A program made the translations under genes and the position numbers. From assembly GCA_021773075.1 (NCBI GenBank), contig JAJFKT010000003.1:1-46164 (forward strand): a stretch of DNA of 46,164 nt, read 5' to 3'. The notes beneath the pieces were generated by a model. It was not told where the DNA came from, did not search any database, and saw nothing but the letters and a program-made list of their open reading frames with translations. Positions 26,142-35,506 of the stretch are shown one piece after another (the stretch's first letter is position 1; every line of letters begins with the position of its first letter). The stretch is from Woeseiaceae bacterium (GTDB lineage: Bacteria > Pseudomonadota > Gammaproteobacteria > Steroidobacterales > Woeseiaceae).

Positions 26142-28163
26142 TTACTCTAAAACATCTCTTGTATTGATTTCCAGAGTAATTACTAATTCCTGATCTGTTG
26201 TCGGCCATTCCAATATCAGTTTCACGGCTTGCATAATTTTTTCAAACCCACTCTCAGATTGAGATACCGTAAAATGTGGTTGTGCATAAAACAACACTGG
26301 TAAGGAAGTTTTCAACACAATATTGCCCTTTAACGTGTCATCATCCAGTGTTATTTCTGTCATTTTGGTTAGCTTGAGCGGTTGCCCGAAACCACCTGGA
26401 ATTTTTCCTTGATAAATGTAACGCCCACCCATCCCGTCACAACTAGGCATGGCGAGATTAATTTCGGTTCTAAACACACTTCTCTTTTTACTTGTAAAAC
26501 AATAAGAAACATTCAACCGGTTATGTTCAAGCTCAATCTTTTTATTAATATGCCGCGAAGTTACTTTAGCTTGAAAATTGATGCTCTTAGTCGTTAAAGA
26601 CTCATACTGATAGCCAACAACATAAACGCTATCCAATTGATCAATAAACATGCCTTGTGGGTAATTATCAGCCTCTATATCTGCAGCATTTATCTCATGT
26701 TTATAATTGATTCGATCATGTGCTGAGGCAATACCACTAACTTCATGATTGAATGAACTCTGCTTGCCTGGCTGAATTTTTTTGTAATAGCACTCTACCT
26801 GGCGTCGTAACGTATCACCGAAATTATGCTTTAATATATAGGCATCCAACTCACAAATACTGGCGGTACCATCAAGCTTCACCACTGCCTGGACAATTCC
26901 ATTCTGCAAAAAAGTTTCTTCCACGCCATCAAAATCCGTGTCTTCTGTAAAATAGGCTAATCGCGGATTACAAGTATCCAACATGGCTTCCAATTCAACG
27001 ATGTTGCTATACACTGCACGTCGCAGATGAGGCAGGTATAAACCACCAAACAAGCCATGCCAATAAGCATCATTTGCTTGAGACTGGTAGAGTTTCTTTT
27101 GCATCTCTTTAGTTTGTTGCTTTACAGGTAATCTAGCGAGGCGCTCTGAAAGTCCCAGCATACGCTTGTGCATCCAATTGGACTCAGGATAGCGTGAAAA
27201 GAAATTTTTCCAAATACCACCACGCAAAAATGCTTTCTTCTGCTCATACCAACCCGAAGACTGAGCCTGTTTTATGAGACCAGCATAAGCATTGGCTGAT
27301 TCTACAGGTAATGTCCACTCATTCATTTCTATATAAGATGTTGTGGGTAAATACACGATGCCCCGTGTCTTTTCTATGGTATGAAAATCACGATAGTGCT
27401 GTGTGCTGATTTTTGGTGAAGCGAGAACTCTTTGAATGAATTGCTCAAGCCAACCTTTTTCATAGACCCATTGATAAGTTTCCGGCCAGATACCAAATTT
27501 TTCAATATCATCAAAATAAATCGCTGCATTTCCAGCATCAGTCTGACTACTATCTGCTAACGTTTCAAGGTAAGCAATTGTTTCATCAACAGGAGAAAAA
27601 GGAAACTTATAACGTAGCATTTCAGAGATCGGGAACAGATCAAGCGTATGCGCATCTTCTTCAGTTGTGAAGTAACCATTTAACTCAGCATACGTTTTCC
27701 CAGCGCAGAGAAAATGATAATCATCCACAATCACATAACGGATGCCACAATCAGCCAATGCCGGAATTACCGTAGATTCCCACACACGTTCTGTTAGCCA
27801 TGCACCTTGGGGGCGCTGCCCAAACTTTTCTTCCAGCTTATTGGAAAAAGTTTCAATTTGTCCTAGACGGTCACGGTTTGGAATGACTGCTAAAACCGGT
27901 TCAGTATCACCCGCACCAAATAATTCAACTTGTTTTCGTGCGACCATCTCCTGTAGTAAAACCATATCTTCAGGATAATGTTTGATCAAAAAATCCAATA
28001 GCCAGCCTGAAAAATGAACTGAGAAATGGAAATCCGGGTAACGATAAAGTACTTGCAGAAAGGGCTTATAACAACGCAGGTGTGCGTCAATCAAAACTTC
28101 GGGAAAATTACCGACAGGCTGATGCGCATGAACACCAAAAAGCAGGGATACCGGTTTAGACAT
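26142..28163 (-). CDS. GH57 4-alpha-glucanotransferase / amylase-type enzyme with DUF1925/1926 C-terminal domain
   Basis: This 673-residue protein closely resembles the Thermococcus 4-alpha-glucanotransferase type of glycoside hydrolase family 57: SLLFGVHAHQPVGNF at the start, the nucleophile E125 in GAWLTERVWES, VIVDDYHFLCAG, LRYKFPFSPVDETIAYLE, and the acid aspartate in YFDDIEKFGIWPETY (218-219). A beta-rich C-terminal half (about 380-673) matches the accessory domains of that subfamily and contains HRINKK-like basic patches and IEADNYPQG. It has no signal peptide, so it acts on cytoplasmic glycogen or maltodextrin. Expected activity is disproportionation of alpha-1,4-glucan; hydrolysis is an alternative. 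It is third in the glgC operon and could replace the absent MalQ. Confidence 0.85.
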   Translation of the reverse strand: MSKPVSLLFGVHAHQPVGNFPEVLIDAHLRCYKPFLQVLYRYPDFHFSVHFSGWLLDFLIKHYPEDMVLLQEMVARKQVELFGAGDTEPVLAVIPNRDRLGQIETFSNKLEEKFGQRPQGAWLTERVWESTVIPALADCGIRYVIVDDYHFLCAGKTYAELNGYFTTEEDAHTLDLFPISEMLRYKFPFSPVDETIAYLETLADSSQTDAGNAAIYFDDIEKFGIWPETYQWVYEKGWLEQFIQRVLASPKISTQHYRDFHTIEKTRGIVYLPTTSYIEMNEWTLPVESANAYAGLIKQAQSSGWYEQKKAFLRGGIWKNFFSRYPESNWMHKRMLGLSERLARLPVKQQTKEMQKKLYQSQANDAYWHGLFGGLYLPHLRRAVYSNIVELEAMLDTCNPRLAYFTEDTDFDGVEETFLQNGIVQAVVKLDGTASICELDAYILKHNFGDTLRRQVECYYKKIQPGKQSSFNHEVSGIASAHDRINYKHEINAADIEADNYPQGMFIDQLDSVYVVGYQYESLTTKSINFQAKVTSRHINKKIELEHNRLNVSYCFTSKKRSVFRTEINLAMPSCDGMGGRYIYQGKIPGGFGQPLKLTKMTEITLDDDTLKGNIVLKTSLPVLFYAQPHFTVSQSESGFEKIMQAVKLILEWPTTDQELVITLEINTRDVLE

Positions 28164-28251
28164 TAAGTTGTTCCAGTAATACTATCGTTATAATTAAAAT
28201 ATGCTATGAATTATGTAGCAGAACCGCTTTACTCTGCTGCAAATCACATAA

Positions 28252-29961
28252 TTAAGAAGACCGCCTCATAGTTCCGCTTATTTCAGTTTCGGACTTTTCT
28301 ACTCCTTTACTAATTGGTTGCATGACCGCCTGGGGTATTGGTAGCTTAAGTAAATGATAAAGATTACTCAGGTTTTTTCGATATAAATGATCGAAACTTG
28401 CCACCGAATGCGCTGGGTTGTAATCGCCAAACCACCAAAACCAGTCTGAACTTTCGCACGATGCCAATTGTCGACTAGCTGCGATTTTTTCTGTTTCCGA
28501 CAATCGATCACTTTGCATAACTCGATCAAAACAATGCTTGGCGGCACATAGCATGTCCCAAGCACAATTCTTTTCCTGATCGCCAATCCAAGTAGAAAAC
28601 GTTCCATATACCCAACTACCTGCAGCCATTGTAGGTAATGTCACAATATGGTTCGTGTTTTCACTGACGGCAATATAGTCTCGGTAGGTAGTCGTACGGA
28701 TAGTCAGGTTACTCTCAAGTAAGCTATATAGATCATCTAAGAAATAAAATCCGTTGTATGGATACGATTCCCATGCATTTTCTCCGTCCAAAATAACGCT
28801 AACAATCGGGCTTTCTTCAACAGGAGAATTATGGTGTATCTGTTCCAGAGATTGTATAAAGTTCTCAGCAGCATCTCTTCCAAACCATTTCGCGTACTCA
28901 AAACCAATCAAATCTGATAGTTGATCATCACGAAAAAAACAAATTACGCTGTCCGCCTCTCCAGCCACCCGATAGGGGCGATAAAGATAGTGGCTGCGTT
29001 CCGGCATTGGCTCATCGGGATAAGAAGTCTGCAAACAATTCGCCAATACACCTTCACTGCTGGCGCTCCATTGGCAATTTTGCTCGGCCATGATTTTCAA
29101 TAATGGCGTGGATATAGCACCTTCAGCAGGCCAAATACCAACAGGTTGTTCGCTAAAGCGTTGCGTATGACTGGTTATTGCAGAGGACACATGAAATTTA
29201 ACGCGACTGCGTCCACCGGGATAGCTATCATTTACTGGTAAAGTTGCATCGGGAACACTGTCTTTGGCAGAGGAGAAATCAATCAGCAGCGGTGAAAGCG
29301 GGTGATAATGTGGTGTTGTGGATAATTCAATCTGGCCTGACTCGGCTAATTTTCGGTAGCGTGGGATCAGTTCCTGGATCAAACTGCCAATCAGGTCGAA
29401 TAATTGCATTCGATCGGCATGACTAAACCCCTCGCTTTGAGCCATCAGTTTCATCACAATGTCATTATTTCGACGTACACTCTCACCCGTCCATGCTAGG
29501 TGATACCAAACGAGCAAGTCTGCCATATATTGACCCGAGAAATAAGCTAATTCAGCTTCTCCACGTTTACTGAGTGTATCGTACAGCTCGTGCAAACGTT
29601 CGTACGCTGGATATGGCTTAAGCATTGTTTCATGATTACTGAGAAAACAACTGTCGAATATTTGTAGTCGATCTTGTGGTGTAATTTGCTCCAAATCTGG
29701 GGCAACTAATAAACGCAGCAATGGGTCACGTATCTGTCCTGAAGAAAATTGTTCGGCATAATCTTCCAGTTGATCCAACAGTATCGGTACAAAATTTACA
29801 ATCGCCTTGGTTTTTGGGTGCATCTCCAAGTGATAGGCCATGTCCGTGTAATCTTTGATGGCGTGTAGATAAACCCACGGCAATACAAATTCATTCGTTG
29901 CGTAATCCCGGTAGTCCGGTTGGTGCATATGCCATAATAAGACAAGGTTTAATTGGTTCAT
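28252..29961 (-). CDS. GH57 family alpha-glucan-acting glycosidase
   Basis: This 569-residue protein is of glycoside hydrolase family 57. The N-terminal barrel starts LNLVLLWHMHQPDYRD (the family HQP motif). The likely nucleophile is E280 in PVGIWPAEGAIS, and the acid is D392 in VILDGENAWESY. HLAWTG near 154 and the late WFWWFGDYNPAHS motif also fit the cytoplasmic alpha-amylase/branching-like members often annotated only as GH57. No signal peptide is present. It lies 28 bases after the glgC stop and 88 before the next GH57 gene. The substrate is probably glycogen or maltodextrin, but whether it hydrolyses, debranches or transfers cannot be told from sequence. The two GH57 proteins are of different subfamilies, not a recent duplication. 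Confidence 0.85.
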   Translation of the reverse strand: MNQLNLVLLWHMHQPDYRDYATNEFVLPWVYLHAIKDYTDMAYHLEMHPKTKAIVNFVPILLDQLEDYAEQFSSGQIRDPLLRLLVAPDLEQITPQDRLQIFDSCFLSNHETMLKPYPAYERLHELYDTLSKRGEAELAYFSGQYMADLLVWYHLAWTGESVRRNNDIVMKLMAQSEGFSHADRMQLFDLIGSLIQELIPRYRKLAESGQIELSTTPHYHPLSPLLIDFSSAKDSVPDATLPVNDSYPGGRSRVKFHVSSAITSHTQRFSEQPVGIWPAEGAISTPLLKIMAEQNCQWSASSEGVLANCLQTSYPDEPMPERSHYLYRPYRVAGEADSVICFFRDDQLSDLIGFEYAKWFGRDAAENFIQSLEQIHHNSPVEESPIVSVILDGENAWESYPYNGFYFLDDLYSLLESNLTIRTTTYRDYIAVSENTNHIVTLPTMAAGSWVYGTFSTWIGDQEKNCAWDMLCAAKHCFDRVMQSDRLSETEKIAASRQLASCESSDWFWWFGDYNPAHSVASFDHLYRKNLSNLYHLLKLPIPQAVMQPISKGVEKSETEISGTMRRSS

Positions 29962-29989
29962 TTAAAAAACTTATGAAAATTTTTAGTTG

Positions 29990-31300
29990 TTAACGCACAT
30001 GATGGATTTTCTGTCCCAACATTTCTGGCGTAATCAATGTGACACCTTTCTCAGTAACATGGAAGCGTTTGCGATCTTCTTCAATATCATACCCTGCGAT
30101 TAATCCTTCAGGAATAACACACTGCTTTTCTACGATCACTCGCCGCAGGCACACATTTCTGCCAATATCTACATTGGGAAGTATGACTGAATCTTCGACA
30201 GTACTATAACTACGAACTTTTACATTAGAAAATAACAACGAGCGACGCACAGTCGCACCACTGATAATACACCCGCCCGACACCGACGAGTCAAGCGCTT
30301 GACCGCGGCGTTCTTTGTCATCAAAAACAAATTTGGCAGGCGGCAACTGTTCCTGATGCGTCCAAATAGGCCAATCTACATCGTATAAATTAAGGTCCGG
30401 GGTCACCGTAGTAAGATCTATATTAGCTTCCCAGTAAGCATCAACCGTTCCCACATCACGCCAATACGGTATACCTGAAGCCATATTGACACAGCTATTT
30501 AAAAACCGATGGGCAAATACGCGATAGCGCGGCACCATGAAGGGAATTAAATCTTTACCAAAATCATGTGAGGAATCACTTATATCATGATCACGTATTA
30601 ATTGCTCATATAGAAACGATGCATTAAAGACATAAATCCCCATACTGACCAATGCTTTATCTGCTTGATCAGGTATAGGTACCGGGTTATTTGGTTTCTC
30701 AGCAAAACTTGTAACCTGCCATTCATTATTAACACCCATCACACCAAAAGCGCTTGCTTCATCCAACGGGATTTCCAGGCAAGCCACCGTCATATCAGCT
30801 GCTTTTTCTACATGTTCTGCCAACAACTTGCTGTAATCCATTTTGTAAATATGATCTCCACCCAAAATGAGTACATACTTTGCATCATGACGACGCAATA
30901 TATCGAGATTCTGGAAGACGGCATCTGCTGTACCTTGATACCAACTTTCTGTCGTTCGTTGCTGAGCCGGTAGTAGTTCGACAAACTCATTGAAACGCCC
31001 GTCGAGAAAGCTCCACCCATGTTGAATGTGGCGAATCAAACTCTGTGCCTTGTATTGCGTAGCAACACCGATGCGACGGACACCCGAGTTAACACAGTTG
31101 GAAAGTGTAAAATCAATAATGCGAAACTTACCACCAAAAGGAACGGCAGGTTTGGAACGCCAGTCTGTAAGCTGCTGTAGGCGGCTACCACGCCCCCCCG
31201 CTAATATCATTGCAATCGTGTTGCGCGTAATTTCACTGTGAAAACGTATGCTGGTTTTTTGCTTTACCAGGGATGGATCCATATAGTCCTTATCTTCCAT
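29990..31300 (-). CDS. glgC: Glucose-1-phosphate adenylyltransferase (ADP-glucose pyrophosphorylase)
   Basis: This enzyme makes ADP-glucose from ATP and glucose-1-phosphate, the committed and usually allosterically controlled step of bacterial glycogen synthesis. It has the nucleotide-binding [49 protein letters not shown], the glucose-1-P site [26 protein letters not shown], and the C-terminal left-handed helix with [25 protein letters not shown]. The frame extends to a TTG at 31318. The ATG at 31300 has GGAG ten bases upstream and is used; the ATG at 31282 with AAGGA upstream is an alternative. It is first of a four-gene minus-strand operon and divergent from glgB. Confidence 0.95.
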   Translation of the reverse strand: MEDKDYMDPSLVKQKTSIRFHSEITRNTIAMILAGGRGSRLQQLTDWRSKPAVPFGGKFRIIDFTLSNCVNSGVRRIGVATQYKAQSLIRHIQHGWSFLDGRFNEFVELLPAQQRTTESWYQGTADAVFQNLDILRRHDAKYVLILGGDHIYKMDYSKLLAEHVEKAADMTVACLEIPLDEASAFGVMGVNNEWQVTSFAEKPNNPVPIPDQADKALVSMGIYVFNASFLYEQLIRDHDISDSSHDFGKDLIPFMVPRYRVFAHRFLNSCVNMASGIPYWRDVGTVDAYWEANIDLTTVTPDLNLYDVDWPIWTHQEQLPPAKFVFDDKERRGQALDSSVSGGCIISGATVRRSLLFSNVKVRSYSTVEDSVILPNVDIGRNVCLRRVIVEKQCVIPEGLIAGYDIEEDRKRFHVTEKGVTLITPEMLGQKIHHVR

Positions 31301-31382
31301 ACTATGTTCACTCCACAATCTGTGTCTGGTCTCTGAATAGGTTATTACATTATGTCACCTCTCGTAAAGTTTTTTAATTTTT

Positions 31383-31408
31383 TTGTCTAATTGTAGACAA
31401 GCTATAAT
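31383..31408 (+). promoter_or_regulatory. glgB promoter -10 with adjoining operator-like palindrome
   Basis: A consensus TATAAT lies at 31403-31408, about 30 bases before the glgB GTG. Immediately upstream, filling the -35 to -10 spacer, is a perfect 7-bp inverted repeat TTGTCTA-ATTG-TAGACAA (31383-31400). A repressor bound there would block the promoter. No good -35 is seen, which also suits a regulated promoter. The region is shared with the divergent glgC. Confidence 0.6.
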
Positions 31409-31438
31409 GGCCACTATGCAAACTAGGAAATTTATAAA

Positions 31439-33634
31439 GTGATTAAGCCTAATAAAAAGAATGTAAAACTGGATGCACTGTTGGCCGCACGGCTACATGA
31501 CCCGTTCTCATATCTGGGTGTGCATACGGAGCGCAATTGTGCTTTGGTACGAGTGTTTCGCCCTCATGCTATCAATGTATGGGTCAAGGTATGCAGTGAT
31601 TTTGAACCTATGACGCGTGCTCATCCAGACGGAATTTTCGAATGGCACGGCAAAACCTCACCCAACGCACCTTATCAGTTGCGGATAGAGGAAAATGGCG
31701 CGTCGCAAAAAAACGTCATCCAAGAAACCTATGACGCTTACGCCTTTCCATTACAAATTTCTGACCATGACTTATATTTATTCAATGAAGGTAATCTGCG
31801 GCAAACTTATCGCACTTTTGGCGCACACAAAGTTAACTTAGCTGGAATCGAAGGCACCCGTTTCTCAGTATGGGCGCCCAACGCTGAGCGCGTTAGTGTA
31901 GTAGGCGACTTCAACCGATGGGATGGACGAGTGAATCCTATGGCAGCTCATTATTCCAGTGGTGTATGGGAATTATTTATTCCTAGTCTGCCATCGAACT
32001 CACTTTATAAATATGAAATTCGCAACCGCGACAGCGGCCAAATTCAGCTCAAAACCGACCCCTATGCAACTCACTATGAACTTCGGCCCAACACTGCAGC
32101 GCTAACACCCAATAGAGACCTCCATTGTTGGCAGGATACGGAATGGATGACGAATCGTGCAGACTGGGACTGGTTGCATGCGCCACTAAATATTTTTGAA
32201 GTACATGTTGGTTCATGGAAACAGCATCCTGATGGACGCTTTTACACTTACCGCGAACTGGCTCAGCACCTGTTGCCCTACGTTCTAGAAATGGGATTTA
32301 GCCATATCGAATTAATGCCAATATTGGAGCACCCACTTGATGAGTCATGGGGCTACCAAACCACTGGATATTTCGCGACTACCAGCCGCTATGGTTCAGC
32401 AAATGATTTTAAATTTTTTGTTGATGCCTGTCATCAAGCAAAAATTGGTGTGATCCTTGACTGGGTACCAGCACACTTTCCTCAAGACAGCTTCGCATTG
32501 GCTTATTTTGATGGGACGGCATTATACGAACATGAGGATCCACGTTTGGGACTCCACCAGGACTGGGGTACTCATATCTTCAATTTCGGACGCAACGAAG
32601 TAAAATCATTTCTGCTATCAAGTGCCCATTATTGGTTATCCGAATTTCATCTTGATGGATTACGGGTAGATGCTGTTGCCTCCATGCTTTACCTGGATTA
32701 CTCCCGCAACGATGGCGAATGGTTAGCCAACAAATATGGTGGTAGAGAAAACTTGGAAGCCATTGATTTTTTACGTGAACTAAACATTATGGCACATGAA
32801 GAATTCCCTGGCGCACTAACGCTAGCAGAAGAATCTACTGCATGGCCAGCAGTTTCTCGCCCGACCTATGCGGGTGGTTTGGGGTTCTCAATGAAATGGA
32901 ATATGGGCTGGATGAACGACACGCTTTCCTACATGCTGCAGGATCCTGTACATCGGCGCTTTCACCATAACATGCTTACTTTTAGCCAACTTTATGCCTA
33001 TACAGAAAATTTCGTATTACCCTTTTCGCATGATGAAGTCGTCCATGGAAAAGGCTCTCTATTAACCAAAATGCCTGGAGATACTTGGCGGAGATTTGCT
33101 AACCTGCGTTTGTTATTTACCTTTCAAATGACTTGGCCGGGGAAAAAACTCAATTTTATGGGCAATGAATTTGCTCAGGCACAGGAATGGCGCATTAACC
33201 ATGAACTGGATTGGAAATTATTGGAGCACGAGCAGCATCGCGGTGTACAAGCAGCATTACGTGATCTAAATCATTTATATACTAATACACCTGCACTATA
33301 TCAACTCGACTTTTCCTCAGAGGGTTTTAGCTGGGTTGATTGCGAGGATGCGAACCAATCAATTATCAGCTATTTACGGCGAACACGTGACGGCAAGTTT
33401 ATAATTGTTGTGCTCAATTTTACGCCTGTCCCGCGTGCAGGCTATCGTATCGGCGTTCCTACTGGCGGAAACTACCATGAAATATTTAACAGTGATTCCA
33501 CTTACTATGGTGGCAGTGATATGGGCAATGCCGGGTGCATTGTAAGCGCCGACAAACCATGGATGGGATTGCCTGATTCTATTCTTATCACGTTGCCACC
33601 ACTGGCGGGCATTATTTTCTCACTGCAAGAGTGA
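31439..33634 (+). CDS. glgB: 1,4-alpha-glucan branching enzyme
   Basis: The enzyme introduces alpha-1,6 branches into glycogen. The 731 residues show an N-terminal branching-enzyme module (LHDPFSYLGVH near 17), the CBM48 module (GTRFSVWAPNAERVSVVGDFN near 142), then the GH13 barrel: YEVH-like NIFEVHVGSWK, WGYQTTGYFA, VPAHFPQD, nucleophile D411 in LRVDAVASMLYLDYSR, general acid E464 in LAEESTAWP, and LPFSHDEVVHGKGSL. It ends with a beta domain (FIIVVLNFTPVPRAGYRIG). The length is like E. coli GlgB. The start is GTG with AGGA at 31425-31428. glgA follows 70 bases downstream in the same direction. Confidence 0.97.
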   Translation: MIKPNKKNVKLDALLAARLHDPFSYLGVHTERNCALVRVFRPHAINVWVKVCSDFEPMTRAHPDGIFEWHGKTSPNAPYQLRIEENGASQKNVIQETYDAYAFPLQISDHDLYLFNEGNLRQTYRTFGAHKVNLAGIEGTRFSVWAPNAERVSVVGDFNRWDGRVNPMAAHYSSGVWELFIPSLPSNSLYKYEIRNRDSGQIQLKTDPYATHYELRPNTAALTPNRDLHCWQDTEWMTNRADWDWLHAPLNIFEVHVGSWKQHPDGRFYTYRELAQHLLPYVLEMGFSHIELMPILEHPLDESWGYQTTGYFATTSRYGSANDFKFFVDACHQAKIGVILDWVPAHFPQDSFALAYFDGTALYEHEDPRLGLHQDWGTHIFNFGRNEVKSFLLSSAHYWLSEFHLDGLRVDAVASMLYLDYSRNDGEWLANKYGGRENLEAIDFLRELNIMAHEEFPGALTLAEESTAWPAVSRPTYAGGLGFSMKWNMGWMNDTLSYMLQDPVHRRFHHNMLTFSQLYAYTENFVLPFSHDEVVHGKGSLLTKMPGDTWRRFANLRLLFTFQMTWPGKKLNFMGNEFAQAQEWRINHELDWKLLEHEQHRGVQAALRDLNHLYTNTPALYQLDFSSEGFSWVDCEDANQSIISYLRRTRDGKFIIVVLNFTPVPRAGYRIGVPTGGNYHEIFNSDSTYYGGSDMGNAGCIVSADKPWMGLPDSILITLPPLAGIIFSLQE

Positions 33635-33704
33635 GTAGCGATCAATATTAATAAGTTTTTGAACTTATAATCTACAAACCGCCTATAGAGATTAAAACCA
33701 AAAT

Positions 33705-35180
33705 ATGCCAAAGATCCTGTTTGCCGCTAGCGAAGCTCATCCATTCATCAAAACGGGCGGATTAGCAGATGTCGCTGGTGCGTTACCCATTGCCCTGCAA
33801 AATTTGGGCTGTGATATGCGTGTCGTGTTGCCCGCTTATGGTGATGTATTAAAACAATATAAATCATTGAAGACCATAGCCGAGTTTTACCTGCCGGGCA
33901 CAGTCGGGAAAATAGGAATACGCGCTACACAGTTAAACAGAAGCAAAGTAAAAGCACTCTTCATTGACTACCCAGCCGCATTTGCACGCAAAGGCAATCC
34001 CTATGTCGATGAACATGGAAATCCTTGGCCCGATAACGCCGAACGTTTTGCCCTATTCTGTAAAGTTATCCAATTAATTGCCCTTGATCAGGCAAGATTG
34101 GATTGGAAACCAGACTTAATTCATTGTAATGACTGGCATTCCGCATTAGTGCCTGCATTACTCAAACAAATACCCAGCGCCCCACCCAGTTTGTTTACCA
34201 TACACAATCTGGCCTACCAAGGGTTATTTCCACAAAGTACATTTAGTACACTGGGGTTACCTTCCACACTGTGGGCACCCCATGCATTGGAATTTCACGG
34301 GCAGCTCTCTTTTATCAAAGGCGGGTTGGTATTTGCAGATCGCATCAACACCGTCAGCGCACAATATGCCAAAGAGATTCAAACACCAGCACTGGGCTAC
34401 GGATTGGAAGGCTTATTGCAACACCGACATCATGTATTATCAGGCATTGTTAACGGAATTGATAATAGCGTCTGGAACCCACAAACAGACAAATTGATTA
34501 GTCAGAATTACACTAGCACCACATTAAGCAAGAAAAAAATTAACAAGTTAGCTTTGCAGGAGCTTTACAAATTGCCGGCTAATAAGGATGCGTTATTACT
34601 TGGTTTTATTGGTCGATTAGTGGAACAAAAAGGCATTGATTTAATTATTGAACTACTAAAATCCATTAAACATTTACCCATACAATTTTGCCTACTCGGC
34701 ACCGGAGATAAGCTCTATCAACAAGCCCTCGCCCATATTGCTAAACAAAATCCAGAACAAATAAGTTTTAATATTGGTTATAGTGAAAAGCTTGCGCACC
34801 AGATTGAAGCTGGAGTCGATATGTTTCTAATGCCCTCGCGTTTTGAACCATGCGGGTTAAATCAATTATATAGTTTACGCTACGGAACCGTGCCTATCGT
34901 TCACAACGTGGGTGGTCTTGCAGATACAGTTATCGATACCACCCCTGAAACCATTAAAAACAATACCGCCACCGGATTTGTTTTTAATCAGCCCACGGTA
35001 ACAGCATTACGTCAGTCGATAAATCGCGCACTTGAAATTTACGGCGAGCCGAAAACTTGGAAAAAATTAGTTAAAAACGGTATGAAAACTGAATTTACTT
35101 GGGATAAAAGCGCAAAAGACTATCTCCATCTTTATCAGGAAATACTAAAAACACAAAATACGAAGTACAAAACAATATAG
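33705..35180 (+). CDS. glgA: Glycogen synthase (ADP-glucose type)
   Basis: This GT5 glycosyltransferase extends alpha-1,4-glucan from ADP-glucose. The 491 residues begin MPKILFAASEAHPFIKTGGLADVAGALP, with the ADP-glucose-binding lysine K16 in KTGGL. Further motifs are HCNDWHSALVPALL, FTIHNLAYQG, VSAQYAKEI, NGIDNSVWNPQTD, FIGRLVEQKG and the C-terminal donor-site loop SRFEPCGLNQLYSLRYGTVPI. The length is normal. The ATG has a GAG-containing stretch upstream. It forms a plus-strand pair with glgB and converges on the small basic protein gene and glgP. Confidence 0.96.
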   Translation: MPKILFAASEAHPFIKTGGLADVAGALPIALQNLGCDMRVVLPAYGDVLKQYKSLKTIAEFYLPGTVGKIGIRATQLNRSKVKALFIDYPAAFARKGNPYVDEHGNPWPDNAERFALFCKVIQLIALDQARLDWKPDLIHCNDWHSALVPALLKQIPSAPPSLFTIHNLAYQGLFPQSTFSTLGLPSTLWAPHALEFHGQLSFIKGGLVFADRINTVSAQYAKEIQTPALGYGLEGLLQHRHHVLSGIVNGIDNSVWNPQTDKLISQNYTSTTLSKKKINKLALQELYKLPANKDALLLGFIGRLVEQKGIDLIIELLKSIKHLPIQFCLLGTGDKLYQQALAHIAKQNPEQISFNIGYSEKLAHQIEAGVDMFLMPSRFEPCGLNQLYSLRYGTVPIVHNVGGLADTVIDTTPETIKNNTATGFVFNQPTVTALRQSINRALEIYGEPKTWKKLVKNGMKTEFTWDKSAKDYLHLYQEILKTQNTKYKTI

Positions 35181-35215
35181 TAGTTATAAATTTGCTCCGC
35201 GTGCCCTGCACCCAT

Positions 35216-35236
35216 CTCCGCGGCAAGACCACGGAG
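35216..35236. other. Small hairpin 3' of glgA
   Basis: CTCCGCGG and CCACGGAG form an 8-bp stem with one mismatch and a five-base loop between the convergent glgA and small-protein stops. There is no T-run, so a terminator call is weak. Confidence 0.3.
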
Positions 35237-35265
35237 AATCGCAAGTTAAGCCATGGAGAACCAAC

Positions 35266-35418
35266 TTACAATTTCTCATCCACGGACGGCTGGGACAAAT
35301 CCTCTTCCTGGGCCGACGGTTGCTTTGCTTCAGCTTTCAGCTTCCGTTTTGCTTCTTTCTTCTGTTTCTTGGCAATATCTCTCTGGCGTTTAGCATACTC
35401 ATAGTTGGGTTTAACCAT
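35266..35418 (-). CDS. Small basic conserved protein, 50 residues
   Basis: The minus strand from the ATG at 35418 encodes MVKPNYEYAKRQRDIAKKQK and continues with a lysine/alanine-rich helix, then an acidic tail ending SVDEKL. AAGGA lies six bases upstream of the ATG, an excellent ribosome site. The composition (basic first 32 residues, acidic last 18) and the opening resemble small betaproteobacterial hypothetical proteins starting MxKPNY, which I recall but cannot search for. No function is known to me; an RNA- or ribosome-associated role is only a guess from charge. It follows glgP on the same strand (88 bases) and could be its operon tail. It converges on glgA. Confidence 0.75.
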   Translation of the reverse strand: MVKPNYEYAKRQRDIAKKQKKEAKRKLKAEAKQPSAQEEDLSQPSVDEKL

Positions 35419-35506
35419 TTGCGATCCTTTCCAGTTAAATTCGAGATATAGGGGACAGACTCAATTGCAATATAAGCCACCCCCTTCTATATCATATAAA
35501 AATATA

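Noticed and set aside
35192..35404. 70-codon plus-strand frame after glgA
   Set aside because: It is the antisense shadow of the 50-codon minus-strand gene, which has a far better ribosome site and a sensible composition.
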